Origin: Vesta saturnalis
Taxonomy: Eukaryota; Arthropoda; Insecta; Coleoptera; Lampyridae
DNA length: 64,000 nucleotides
Reading direction: 5' to 3'
Assembly (NCBI GenBank): GCA_036346205.1
Contig: JARFJB010001987.1
Span: forward strand, 1,111,001-1,175,000
The stretch's first letter is position 1, and each line of letters begins with the position of its first letter. The notes below the pieces were generated by a model. The model did not search any database, had not been told where the DNA came from, and was given only the letters and a program-made list of their open reading frames with translations. The position numbers and the translations under genes are program-made. Below, piece after piece: positions 22,545-32,079 of the stretch.

Positions 22545-23491
22545 TTATGCTTGGGAGGGTTGGAGTGGGGATGTTTCTTGCGTTTAGGTTAGATTAATAA
22601 ACGCACGGTTTTTAGGCTAGGTCAATGCTCGCGCATTGGAGTGGGGATCGCTGAAAGAGCCTCTGCCGAAAGCCTCGCGTCGCAAAATTTTACCTATGAG
22701 GTCTATATAAGACGTGTACATCAGCTTTCGGAAAACCAAAGCAATCAACCTCGATCAAATCAAACAACAGTGCTTCGTCCCTTGTCCTAGCCCCTTGGCG
22801 GTAAATTTGAATTTATATTCTAATTCTAGATTTGAATCTACGACTATTCTAATAAGGGGCCTAACGATAACTTATAAGACAGTTATAACGCTCGAGAGCA
22901 AGTTGCTATACCTGTCTTACAAGTCAGAATCAGGCTCCTTATTAGAATACAAATTCAAATTTCACACCAAGAGGCTTATTGCAATGCACGAAGGCCCTCG
23001 AACAAGTTCCGATCACGGCAAGGAGCGAAGCCCTGAGAGCAAGTTGCGAAGCCCTACACCTGTCTTACAAGTTAGCATTAGGCCCCCTTATTAGAATACA
23101 AATTCAAATTTCCCGCCAAGAGTATCACGACAATGGACGAAGACTCACGAGCAAGTTCCGAAGACTTATGACAAAAGTGCCTTAATCGCCATGGTCGACC
23201 AACCAATCAGAAACCAGGGGGGTAGTCACCTGACCATCCCCAGACCCCTAAACACTGGGGTAGACTGTCAAGGCCTTAATTAGGATTGAAAATGCCGTCA
23301 AGGGCTGAAAATTCCATCAAAGGGTTAAAAAACACCCCAGAAAAGAAGCCGACCTCCAGCCGAAAGGTCACTAATTAGGGTAAAAATATCATCAAGGGGT
23401 TGAAAATACCATCACGGCCTCGCTGATTGCTCGAATCTGGAGCGTCGCGACGGCGGTCGTCGTTGGCCCTCAGGTGACCTCATTCTACTCA
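22545..23491 (-). repeat. Right arm of the foldback element
   Basis: Reverse complement of the left arm in patches: 22550-22700 matches 20007-20100; two CTGTCTTACAAGT-type units (22910 and 23060) mirror the left-arm sub-repeats; 23240-23481 mirrors 18453-18720. It is shorter than the left arm, so units have been gained or lost since insertion. Confidence 0.75.
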
Positions 23492-23552
23492 CAACAATAA
23501 CAACAAAAACAATGAGCTGTTCGTGGCTCATTAAAAAGGCTCTATGACGTAC

Positions 23553-24520
23553 CTAATTTCCGCTAAATAAAATTTTATTATTAATGCTTTCTTCAATGTA
23601 TCCTTCGGCTGTAGAAGAACTTTTCCAACCTCCATGACGGTTCAGTTGGATGATATCACCTCCTCCATTAACTAAAAGGGTAGCTGACGTGCGACGAAAA
23701 CTGTGGCCTCTATATAATTTATAATCTGATAAATTCAAATACTGGGCGATTTCACAGGGTATTTTTCCAATTATATTCATTCCCACCACTTGTTTAGAGA
23801 ATTTTCCGTTACAATATCGTAGAAATAGACGATATAGGGTGTCGTCATCTGATGATCTCAACGCAACATACCTTCTGTAAAATGATAAAAAATCAAGTTC
23901 TTTACTATTAGTAACAGTAAAGACACGATTTTTTCTTGTTTTTGAGTTAGGAATTTTTACTATTAATAGCGAATCTTTGTCTTCTATGGTCATTTTCACA
24001 AGTTCATCTCGTCTACATGCACCGAAAACTCCCATAATTAATACTACCTGTCAATAAAATAGCTTATTAATATTTACAGAGTAATGAATAGTGTTAAAAA
24101 TATTTCATCTGGCGTTTCACAGAGGAATTTGAACAATTCTTCTTTGGTGAAAGTTCTTGATTTTTTTGGTTAGTATTCTACAGATTGGCGTTTTAGGTAT
24201 GCGATTAACTTCGTATATTGGCTGATGTCAATATTGTTTCTTACAGATAACACAGATCGTAGCATTCAGTACACCGACCAAAGTGTAGCAGAGTTCATAG
24301 TTTTAGCTTTTTCACTAAAGTAAGCCATCATTACGTTTTCAGTGTACCTTCTAACTTTCCTTGAATTACACCATGTGATGAAGAGTTCGTACTGCTTTTC
24401 ATACTTCTCCCGCGACTTTTCTGGCAATACGTTTAATGTCGCGACTTGCAATTTCAGGTGGTGTGCATGAAAAATCACTACAATCATTTTCTTCTTCCAT
24501 TTTTGCTGCTTCACGCTCAC
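23553..24520 (-). pseudogene. Crypton-like tyrosine recombinase
   Basis: A site-specific recombinase of the lambda-integrase superfamily. The N-terminal core-binding domain is at 24266-24520 (LPEKSREKYEKQYELFITWC). The catalytic domain is at 23553-24035: first Arg in FGACRRDEL, then the box II residues in YRGHSFRRTSATL (H-x-x-R), the HGGW in LNRHGGWKSSSTAEGYIEES, and the nucleophile Tyr in GYIEES. All expected residues of the R-H-R-H/W-Y set are present. The two domains are separated by about 230 bases with stops, and a TTGACAG acceptor-like site sits just before VVLIMGVFG, so either a short intron or damage lies between them. Family known from insect Cryptons and genes derived from them. Confidence 0.8.
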
Positions 24521-24524
24521 ATAC

Positions 24525-25149
24525 GATTATTATTTAGGAAATTTTTCATTCAAATGAAAGATATCATTTACTCGTTGTCATTGGATACTCTGAGCAATGC
24601 ATATTTGATTTATAGTTAATAATTGGGAGAGCGAGCGTTTTTTTTATTTAGTCGCTTATAAGCGACAAAGTGACATTCCTCGAAAAAGATGACGTTTGCG
24701 TTGTCAAAAATTCAAATACGAGCGCAAATGCCTATTTTGGATATCGATTGTAGAAAAATAGCTATTACAACTTACTGCATAGCCATGCCGCATGCATGGA
24801 AACGTGACTTTACCGTAGATTTGAAATGGTATTAAAATTTTGCGTGGTAGGAGACACGGCGATATTTTTAACCAAATAAAATTTTATTATTACCTTTACG
24901 TTGGTAACAGATAACATAAAGCATTATATAAATGGTTATGTTTGCATGTCTAAAGTAAAATTGGCTGTTTAGATAAATTCATTTAAGTTCTTTTTTTATG
25001 TTCGCTTAGTAAGGTTAAGTAGTACCCTTGTATAATTTTTCTCCAAATAATAATAAGGTAAAGAAATAAGGCCCCGTTTTGGAAAATCTACACGAAATTT
25101 TTGTGTTTTCAAAAAAATTAATATAAGTAAACCTTGTGAATAGTTCAAG
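24525..25149. other. Intergenic, upstream region of the zinc-finger gene
   Basis: AT-rich DNA with no reading frame of note. The last 300 bases lie directly upstream of the zinc-finger start codon and should hold its promoter and 5' leader, but I see no clear core elements. Confidence 0.4.
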
Positions 25150-26067
25150 ATGTCAGCTGCAGTTAATAAAAATATAATAAAATTGGAACTCAAGGAAGAA
25201 CCAATCGATTTATTCCTTGTCCAACAACAAGTCATTATAAATAATGATATAAAACAAGAAGTTAATTTAGATATTAATAATTTAAAAAGTGAATATGCAA
25301 ATAATTCAATCATTAAAGAAGACTGTGATTCTTATTTGAGACAACTCGATTCTAATGTAATACACTCCTCACTATTGTATGGGTGCAATGAATGCGACTA
25401 TTCTACAAAATGTAAGCGCTATTTAAAACATCACCTTGCCATACATACTTCACATTGTACATTCAAATGTCATCAATGTGACTATTCAACAAATTTGAAA
25501 AGATACATAAGAAGACATTTAATTATACATATTTCAAGTAATATTTACAAATGTAATCAATGTGATTATTCATCAAAAGTGAAGCGCAATTTAAAACAAC
25601 ATCAATTAATGCACACTTTAAATACTGACTACAAATGTGATGAATGTGGTTATTCAACAAAAGTAAAGGGCAATTTTAAACGACATCAGTTAAGACACAC
25701 TTCAAGTACCAATTACAAATGTACTCAATGTGATTATTCATCAGTATTGAAACGAAATTTAAAACATCATCAATTAAAACACACTTCAAGTACTAATTAT
25801 AATTGTAATCAATGTGATTATACATCAAAATTGAAGGATTATTTAAGAAAACATCAATTAATTCACACTTCAAGTACCAATTACAAATGTGATCAATGTG
25901 ATTATTCATCAAAATGGAGCCGCAATGTAAAAAGGCATAGATTAATACACACTGTAAGCACTGATTACATATGTGATCGATGTGACTATTCTACAAAACG
26001 AAAAAGTTATTTGTTACGTCATTTTGCCAAAAATAAACCAGTGTGTAGTAGGAGTTGTAGGGAGTAG
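25150..26067 (+). CDS. C2H2 zinc-finger protein, eight fingers
   Basis: An uninterrupted 305-codon frame, the best host-gene candidate here. The N-terminal 75 residues are acidic and polar and hold two psi-K-x-E sites that could be SUMO acceptors (LKEEPID, IKQEV). Eight C2H2 units follow from residue about 79 at a regular 28-residue pitch (YKCNQCDYSSKVKRNLKQHQ type) with TSSTN-type linkers rather than TGEKP. The last unit (YICDRCDYSTKRKSYLLRHF) lacks the normal final His pair. Such serial CDYS fingers bind DNA, presumably in the nucleus. The start was chosen as the first ATG after a stop. A broken duplicate lies at 17510-18190. No intron is needed. Confidence 0.85.
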   Translation: MSAAVNKNIIKLELKEEPIDLFLVQQQVIINNDIKQEVNLDINNLKSEYANNSIIKEDCDSYLRQLDSNVIHSSLLYGCNECDYSTKCKRYLKHHLAIHTSHCTFKCHQCDYSTNLKRYIRRHLIIHISSNIYKCNQCDYSSKVKRNLKQHQLMHTLNTDYKCDECGYSTKVKGNFKRHQLRHTSSTNYKCTQCDYSSVLKRNLKHHQLKHTSSTNYNCNQCDYTSKLKDYLRKHQLIHTSSTNYKCDQCDYSSKWSRNVKRHRLIHTVSTDYICDRCDYSTKRKSYLLRHFAKNKPVCSRSCRE

Positions 26068-26440
26068 AAGTTTATTTCCTTATTGTGCTAATACATAGCT
26101 GTGGTGTTGTTTATGGCTGTGATACATAGTATAAATATCTGGATAAAATTTTGATAATACAAAGCATTTTCAATTATATTTAATTAATTTTTGGACAGTT
26201 TATTTTGTATTAAGAAACTTTATGAAGAAAAGTTATGTAAAATTAACTTTTCTTTAAAAATATGTCTACACATTTTCTCATAAAATGAATTATTCTGATA
26301 TTAAACTAACACTTAAATTCTACCTTAGGAATTTGTTTGCCCCTAAATTACGCCTCATATTAAAAAATTGCATAGAACATAATTAATCGATATGTTTAAG
26401 ATCTATATGATAGATTTTTATGTCTTAGATAAATACCTAC
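26068..26440. other. 3' flank of the zinc-finger gene; no gene seen
   Basis: AT-rich. The first part probably is the 3' untranslated region (its opening matches the pseudogene copy). No other feature recognised. Confidence 0.4.
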
Positions 26441-26444
26441 ACTA

Positions 26445-26540
26445 CAACTGTTTCAGAAATATTTGTTAAAAACCAAAAACTTCTAATAAACCTCCCTCTC
26501 CTCCGCTGAATTTCTTCTAAAACATACACACGATACGCGA
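26445..26540 (+). repeat. Direct repeat flanking the outer Harbinger (left)
   Basis: Starts CAACTGTTTCAGAAATATTT and matches 31957-32052 in the same orientation with scattered differences and small gaps. It lies just outside the inverted ends of the Harbinger element and is far longer than a 3-base Harbinger duplication. Confidence 0.75.
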
Positions 26541-26788
26541 TTACACACAACGCTGTCTCTAGTTCGTAAGTGTACAAACACAGTGCAAGCAGGTGTCCGC
26601 TTACCGGTAACCAGCGCCGACTCGTGCTTATAGGCGCGAAAAATGAATGCATTGTTTTTAAATCGGCTAGTACCTACATAGTAAAAAGCAGGTAGAGGCG
26701 GGAACCAGCGTTCTCGCTTTAACCGCATTTAAAATTTAGTTTATTTCTGGTTGCACGTGTCACGCCAGTGTCTTTTTAGTTCTAACTT

Positions 26789-26908
26789 ATGATGGATAAG
26801 GAGTTACTAATAGCTGCAGTTTTTGAAAAAACCCCTATTTGGGACAAAAGGATTAAGGTGCATAGCAATCGAAATGTTGTCGACAAATATTGGAGGGAAA
26901 TAAGCGCC
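26789..26908 (+). pseudogene. MADF-BESS accessory gene of Harbinger A, exon 1
   Basis: Codes for MMDKELLIAAVFEKTPIWD then VVDKYWREISA, the first half of a MADF DNA-binding domain (a Myb/SANT-related helix-turn-helix that Harbinger elements use for DNA binding and nuclear import of the transposase). A GTAATG donor candidate follows at 26909. Its second half is at 30582-31341, with the transposase 3' exon and a nested element between them. Confidence 0.7.
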
Positions 26909-26986
26909 GTAATGAAATAAGATGGTGAATAGGCAATATTTATTTATAAACGTTGTGGTGATTGATCAAAACATAAATTTGTATTA

Positions 26987-27317
26987 ACTTATTTAAAGGT
27001 AAGATAAAGGATGTTGTGAAAAATACGTGACAAAAATATCGCGAATACATTAAGACGTCTTCCAGTCATTTGTGTTTCAGTATTTGTCTCGCAATTTTCC
27101 ACAGATACGTCGCTAAGGTGTCTTTGAAAACCTTCCTTATGAATGATTGTATTATGTAAAATGCAAATACATTTAATAATGTCATCTGCTGTCTCAATAT
27201 TGGTTTCAATGCTTTTTGAAAGTATACGCCATTTTGCGGTGATTATTCCAAATGCACATTCAATGCATTTTCTAGCACGAGATAAGCGTTTATTAAAATA
27301 TTCATGCTCAACACTTA
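26987..27317 (-). pseudogene. Harbinger A transposase, 3' part of exon 2
   Basis: Continues, across the nested element, the transposase at 29753-30284. It reads HEYFNKRLSRARKCIECAFG and then IITAKWRILSKSIETN and DDIIKCICILHNTII: the third catalytic residue (Glu in CIECAFG) and the conserved helix of the DDE_4 family. A terminal TAA is at 26987-26989. The frame is open from the nested element's TTA duplication to the stop. Confidence 0.85.
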
Positions 27318-27710
27318 TGTCCGTACTTATAGTCGCTGCTCAACCTTGTACTTGAGCTATACTCAAACAAGCATTCTCGAAGTAATGAGAATGACTTGAG
27401 CGTGAGGCCGTCCTATACTCCAATCTTCGGCAATTCTCGGCGAAGTTTAAAATATTATCATATAATTTGGTAACTTTAATTCTTTACGGTTGTGATATAG
27501 GGAATTGTTCAATTATTTTGATCATGTTTATTTGCTTGTCATTTTAGTTTGTTTATTGTAGGTTATCTTTATTATAGTTTGCTGTTCATTGATAATTTAA
27601 AAAACCATAATCGTGGTGCGAATTAATATTTTATCATTGATAACCATAAAAGTGATTTAAAAGTAAGCAGGTATAAGAGTTTTTATTCTACGAAACCAAA
27701 TTTTTACGGA

Positions 27711-28258
27711 ATGGAGGAAAAATCTGTAGCTTATACAGAGAAGGAAAAGCTTCTGTTAATTTCAATTATAGACCAACATAAAATCGTTGAAAATAAAAAA
27801 ACTGACGCTTCCACAATCCAAGCAAAAAATCAGGAATGGGAGAAAATCATGGTTGAATATAATTCTCAAGCTAACATTATTAACAACTCCAGAAATTCAA
27901 CTCAACTAAAAAAATTGTGGAACAATCTAAAGCAAAGGTATATTTTCTAATAAAGTACATGCGGCTGCTCACAGGGGGTGGATCACCTCCAAAAGAATGT
28001 ACAGAATATTTGATTTCAGACATACCTGTAACACCAAAAAATGAAAGGGTTGATGTAAACCTTGTACAAAAGGAATGCGATCTGCGTATTAAAAAAATGA
28101 AAGAGGCAATACTTCAACAGGAGGAAATTCACTGTATTCGTTTGCGCATTGAAAATGAAATGCTAAAAAAAGTATCTGCAGAGTGCAGAAAAGCCGAAGC
28201 AGAAGAAAAACTGGCAGTTTTAAAATTAGAACAATTTAAAAAAGAAAATTTATTGTAA
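27711..28258 (+). pseudogene. Myb/SANT-like DNA-binding protein of Harbinger C
   Basis: The N-terminal 75 residues form a Myb/SANT-like domain of the Myb_DNA-bind_5 type: YTEKEKLLLISIIDQHK, IVENKKTDAST, QEWEKIMVEYNSQ and QLKKLWNNLKQR. The second half (27950-28258) gives GGGSPPKECTEY, DIPVTPKNERVD and a lysine/glutamate-rich coiled coil (AECRKAEAEEKLAVLKLEQF) that ends ENLL. The two halves lie in different frames at about 27935. A 37-base GT...AG segment is too short for a normal intron, so I call a one-base frameshift. In Harbingers this protein pairs with the transposase. Confidence 0.75.
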
Positions 28259-28304
28259 CTTATATGTTAGGTACATAATAAATAAAATTTTAATTTAATG
28301 TTAT

Positions 28305-29553
28305 TTAGAAATGCTGATTTATAAATTGAGCTCGGAATAATAATCCGAGTTGATTATGTTCATTATGACCTTCATCTATATCATCTTCATTAATTTGATT
28401 TTCTATAAAATCATTTTCATTTTGCTGAACAGCTATATTGTGTAAAACTGCAACAGCACAAATAATTCTAACTGAAGTTTGTAACTTTGTCGATAAAACT
28501 CTTCTTAGACATGGAAATCTTCTCTTCCAAACACCAAACACCCTTTTAACTATATTCCTGGTGCGTATATGAGAGGAATTATATCGTCTCTCTCTTTCAT
28601 TACCTAAAAACACTAGTATGTAATACCAGAGATTTAGCTAATGTTGTACGTGATTCAATTTAGTAGAAATTAATTTTTACAATTACCTGGATGTATAACG
28701 GGTGTCAACAAATAGGGCCTGCATGGGTAACCATTATCTCCTAAAAGCAGTCCGGATATGTGCCTTTGTTCAAATCGAACTCTTAATGCAGTTCGGTCAA
28801 AAATTACACTATCATGTGTTGACCCTGGGTGCCTTACTACAATATCTAAAATTTCCATTCGGGGTCCAGCTGCAACCTACAAAATTAATGAAGAGAGTGG
28901 CACTTATAAGTTATTGTAGCTACTGTGTTTGACTTACTTGTACATTTAAGGAGAAATATCCCTTCCTGTTTCGGAATACTTCTGCGTTATCACCTCCAGG
29001 AGATGCAATTGGTATATGAGTACAATCAATGCAGCAACCCGGGAAAATGAGATATATTAAAAATCGTGTTATATTCGCCCTTTGCTCATTTTCTGCATTT
29101 GGAAACTTGATATAATTATCTGTGTGTTCCGCAAGAACCTCTGACACTCAATTTTATTTTTGTTGAAACAGATTGTTGACTAACTCCTCTTAAATCGCCT
29201 GATACAGTCTTAAAATTTTAATTGTATGTTAATTATTTTTTATTATAATGTAGGTGCATAGAATAACAAACCTGGAAATTTCCTGTTGCATAAAACCTTA
29301 AACAAAGTAATAATTGGATTAGAGGAAGAAATGGCAATCCACGATTACTTATTTTACCCAAACGATTTTCTATTAGTGGTAAAATTGTGTTTATTACAAC
29401 TTTTTTGAGAATCGATAACGTTTGTGAAAATCGACGTCTGTATATAATTCTACAAGATTTTGCACATCGCGTATATATCTTTTCGGAATTCGCATTTGAT
29501 TATTAACCTCTTCTACATATATCAATAAACTCTAATAAATCTTGATAATCCAT
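28305..29553 (-). pseudogene. Harbinger C transposase (DDE_4), four exons, catalytic Glu changed to Lys
   Basis: From an ATG at 29551-29553: exon 1 with PLIENRLGKISNRGLPFLPL and CLRFYATGNFQ; exon 2 (about 29208-28939) with GDLRGVSQQSVSTK and FPGCCIDCTHIPIASPGGD (first Asp); exon 3 (about 28879-28684) with VVRHPGSTHDSVIFD and LLLGDNGYPCRPYLLTP (second Asp); exon 4 (about 28611-28305) with NSSHIRTRNIVKRVFGVWK. Exon junctions have GTAAGT and TTTGTAG-type signals. The normal RNxVERxFG motif reads RNIVKRVFG, so the third catalytic residue is lost. Exon 1 also has an early stop and exon 2 a frameshift near 29148. Confidence 0.85.
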
Positions 29554-29752
29554 TCCAATCTACTTAACACTGTTGTTTCAGACAGTTGTCAAGTATGACT
29601 TAAGTTTAACCTGTGAATGCTTGGAGTATTCTCAACATCAAGTATGTGCCAAGCAATACTTGATGCTCAAGATTCGTTTATTAGTTGATTTGTAATGCTC
29701 AAGCATTACTCAAGATTGAGAACGGTTCAAGTACCGACTATAAGTACGGGCA

Positions 29753-30284
29753 TTAGATTTTTTCCACCAAAAGGTTTTAAAAGATAAGGTGGCAGTGGAT
29801 ATGCCTTGTCACTGATTAGTACAAAAGGTGCTTTTGTTGTAGTTTGAGGAAAATAAGATGGTTCGGGAATACTGAGTTGCTTATTCTGTAACTGGAGGTA
29901 TAGTTCCGATGCGTGAAATGTGCCACCGTCGCTCTGTTTACCATAACCACCAATTTCTGCAGCAATAAATTTGTAATTTGCGTCAGCTACCCCCTGTAAA
30001 ATCACGGAAAAATAATGTTTATGGTTATAAAACATCGACCCTGAATTTTTTAGGCAAAGAATGCGAATATGTTTTCCGTCGAGGGCCCCAATGCAGTGTG
30101 GAAAATTCCAAATATTATTAAATTCTTCTGATATTCTTTCAAAAACTTCTTTTTTCGGAGATGGCATATAAACAGGTTGTACACGTTGCATATTATGGAA
30201 ACTGTTTCTTTAATTATTTTTCCCACAGTACCAATACGAAACTTAAATGCAAAGTGTTTGAAAGATGATCCGGTTGCCAGATAT
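29753..30284 (-). pseudogene. Harbinger A transposase, 5' part of exon 2
   Basis: Begins after a TTGTTACAG acceptor with YLATGSSFKHFAFKFRIG, continues to FPHCIGALDGKHIRI (first Asp), HYFSVILQGVADANYKFIAA, GGYGKQSDGGTFHAS and FVLISDKAYPLPPYLLKPF (second Asp in ISDKAY). The frame is damaged once near 30195. It is cut at 29753 by the nested Harbinger and resumes at 27317. Confidence 0.85.
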
Positions 30285-30581
30285 CTGTAACAAAATCATT
30301 CTATATAGTAGTGCATAAAATCCCGCATAAATTCATTATTTTGAAAACGGTATAATTTTTGAACACGTTAATTTCGTTTTTTTGTTAAAAAAATTTTCAT
30401 AATTTTATACAGGGTGTCCTAAAATTAGATGTGTTGAAATAAACTTTTTTTTATAGAACCTCCAATTCAAGTGCCTGAGTGATTTTTAAAAAATTCTACA
30501 TGTTTTCAAAATAATGACTTTATGAACTCTCGGTATATCTAATATATTGTATGAAAAAATTACGGTAATTTTTTTTCAGAG

Positions 30582-31341
30582 GCGAAGGTGAGAAAGCAGT
30601 GGAAGTATTTGCGCGATCAATTTTCTGTTGAATTGGGAAAATATCCTCTACCAAGATCTGGAGATGCTGCAGAAGATGCGCCAACATCCAAATGGCCATA
30701 TTTTACCCTCCTTCTTTTCCTAAAGGACATTGTCAAACCAAGGATTACAACGGGAAATTTGTCACGCATGCAGTCTTCCCAGATGACATTCCAATAGGAA
30801 ACTCAGGAATCTGCTGAAGGTAACGAAACTAGCGGCAATGAAGAAACTTGTGCCACTAGTGAACAGGAAAGTGTCATAGAAAATAGCATGACATCACCAT
30901 CTGCTTCAAGTCCAACAAACTCTTCGACTCCTGCTACGGAAAAAAGAAAACGGGGCGTTACTGACACCTATCAAGACTCAATCCTAGAAATAGAAAAACG
31001 GAAAGTAGAATATCTAGAAAATAAAGCGAAGAAAAACTGTTCTACCACGGAAGAAGATGAACATCTTTCATTTTTTAAAAGTTTGCTACCGCATGTGAGA
31101 AAAATAACCTGAAAACCAAGTACTATCTTTTCGTTGTCGCGTACAGGAATTAGTAGAGCAATATTCCTACCACTCTATTGTTTCTCGTCCATCTTCTACA
31201 TCATCCCATTGTAGTGTGCCTCCTCGTTACCACATTGATCATAATGAACATTCTTTCCCCTCAAATCAACAATCAACAATGATTCAAGAGCATGATGACA
31301 GCATTATGCCTACGCTTACATGGAATTTAAATATTTTGTAA
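30582..31341 (+). pseudogene. MADF-BESS accessory gene of Harbinger A, exon 2
   Basis: Follows a TTTTTTTTCAG acceptor. It opens with the second half of the MADF domain (VRKQWKYLRDQFSVELGKYP and SKWPYFTLLLFLKDIV), then a Ser/Thr/Glu-rich linker, then a BESS-type dimerisation motif (DEHLSFFKSLLPHVRKI) and a C-terminal tail ending WNLNIL. An in-frame TAG at about 30797 and a frameshift near 31112 break it. The whole exon lies inside the intron of the oppositely oriented transposase gene (30285-31453). Confidence 0.8.
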
Positions 31342-31453
31342 TTAATATTTCTGTTATAATAAAGGCAGTCTTTTGTAACCCTAATTTCTAGCTATTCTGA
31401 TAATTATTCCAGTCCCAATACCTACCAATAATAGTTTAAACACAATTACTTAC

Positions 31454-31769
31454 CTTACAGTTATAACAGCCTTTCTTCTGGAAAAATAGGCTGCTTATGG
31501 AGATTGCACCAATTTTTGGTTAAACGATATTTCACTTTCTCTAAAATGTAATTAAAAGTCTTTCGAGTCATTCTAGTATATTGAAAGAATCTTTCATTCT
31601 CATTTTTTAAACTTTGAAACAAATGATAATATTCTCCATACACGTTTCTTTCACGATTAAGAATATGTATACCAACTCTTTTTCTTTTTAATTTAGTATG
31701 CACAGAATTTAAAGCAATCAAATCATCATCATCCGAAGATGAGATATTTGCTAGAAGTTTGAGACACAA
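31454..31769 (-). pseudogene. Harbinger A transposase, exon 1
   Basis: Starts MCLKLLANISSSDDDDLIAL and contains NENERFFQYTRMTRKTFNYI then LHKQPIFPEERLL, the usual N-terminal helix-rich region of insect Harbinger transposases. It ends at a perfect AAG|GTAAGT donor (31448-31454). A one-base deletion just before the donor shifts the last four codons. The intron to exon 2 runs 31453-30285 and contains the other gene's second exon in antisense. Confidence 0.8.
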
Positions 31770-31956
31770 CTGACAGGTGGCAGATTTGGAGTTTAAAAAA
31801 AGTTATCGCTTTTGCGCGTATTCACTATGTGCTATCTCGGCGCGAGAATACAGCGCAGATCGGCGCTGCCTACCAGTAAGCGAAAAACTTGCTTGCACTG
31901 TGTTTGTACACTAAGACACAGTGACAGAAAAATACACTATTATGAACAGATATATA

Positions 31957-32052
31957 CAACTGTTTCAGAAATATTTGATAAAAACCAAACACTGATCTTA
32001 ATAACTCCCTCAATGCTGATTTTTTTCCAAAACACGCACACACGAACATACA
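31957..32052 (+). repeat. Direct repeat flanking the outer Harbinger (right)
   Basis: Same orientation partner of 26445-26540: CAACTGTTTCAGAAATATTT then AAAACCAAA and AACTCCCTC. It ends near a short CA/CG-rich run (32055-32074). Confidence 0.75.
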
Positions 32053-32079
32053 TACACGCGCGCGCGCACACACGTTTTG

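Larger units (their letters stand above)
18443..23491. mobile_element. 5-kb foldback-type element with long inverted arms
   Basis: The left end reads TGAGTATAATGAGGACACCT and the right end, read on the other strand, TGAGTAGAATGAGGTCACCT; the match continues (CCAACGACG...GCTGTCGCGACG against CCGTCGCGACG). Arms run about 18443-20105 and 22545-23491. They are internally repetitive and the central 2.4 kb carries one gene on the minus strand. No convincing target duplication. The architecture resembles Drosophila FB elements, but the encoded protein does not look like a Mutator-type transposase. Confidence 0.75.
27318..29752. mobile_element. Complete PIF/Harbinger element (C) nested in Harbinger A
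   Basis: Inverted ends TGTCCGTACTTATAGTCG (left) and TGCCCGTACTTATAGTCG (right, other strand) with TTA on both sides (27315-27317 and 29753-29755), the classic TWA duplication of this superfamily. Length 2435. It carries two convergent genes, a Myb/SANT-like gene on plus and a DDE_4 transposase on minus. Removing it and one TTA restores the outer transposase reading. Confidence 0.9.
26553..31927. mobile_element. Outer PIF/Harbinger element (A), interrupted by a second Harbinger
   Basis: Inverted ends begin CTGTCTCTAGTTCGTAAGTG on the left and, on the other strand, CTGTCACTGTGTCTTAGTGT on the right, both continuing GTACAAACACAGTGCAAGCA and later CAGCGCCGA. Exact ends and the 3-base duplication are not resolved. 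It carries two genes on opposite strands whose exons are interleaved: MADF exon 1 (+), transposase exon 2 (-), MADF/BESS exon 2 (+), transposase exon 1 (-). A complete second Harbinger (27318-29752) sits in transposase exon 2. Confidence 0.8.

Noticed and set aside
27900..27990. A 37-base intron in the Myb/SANT-like gene
   Set aside because: GT...AG borders exist but the length is below normal insect introns; a one-base frameshift explains the same break.
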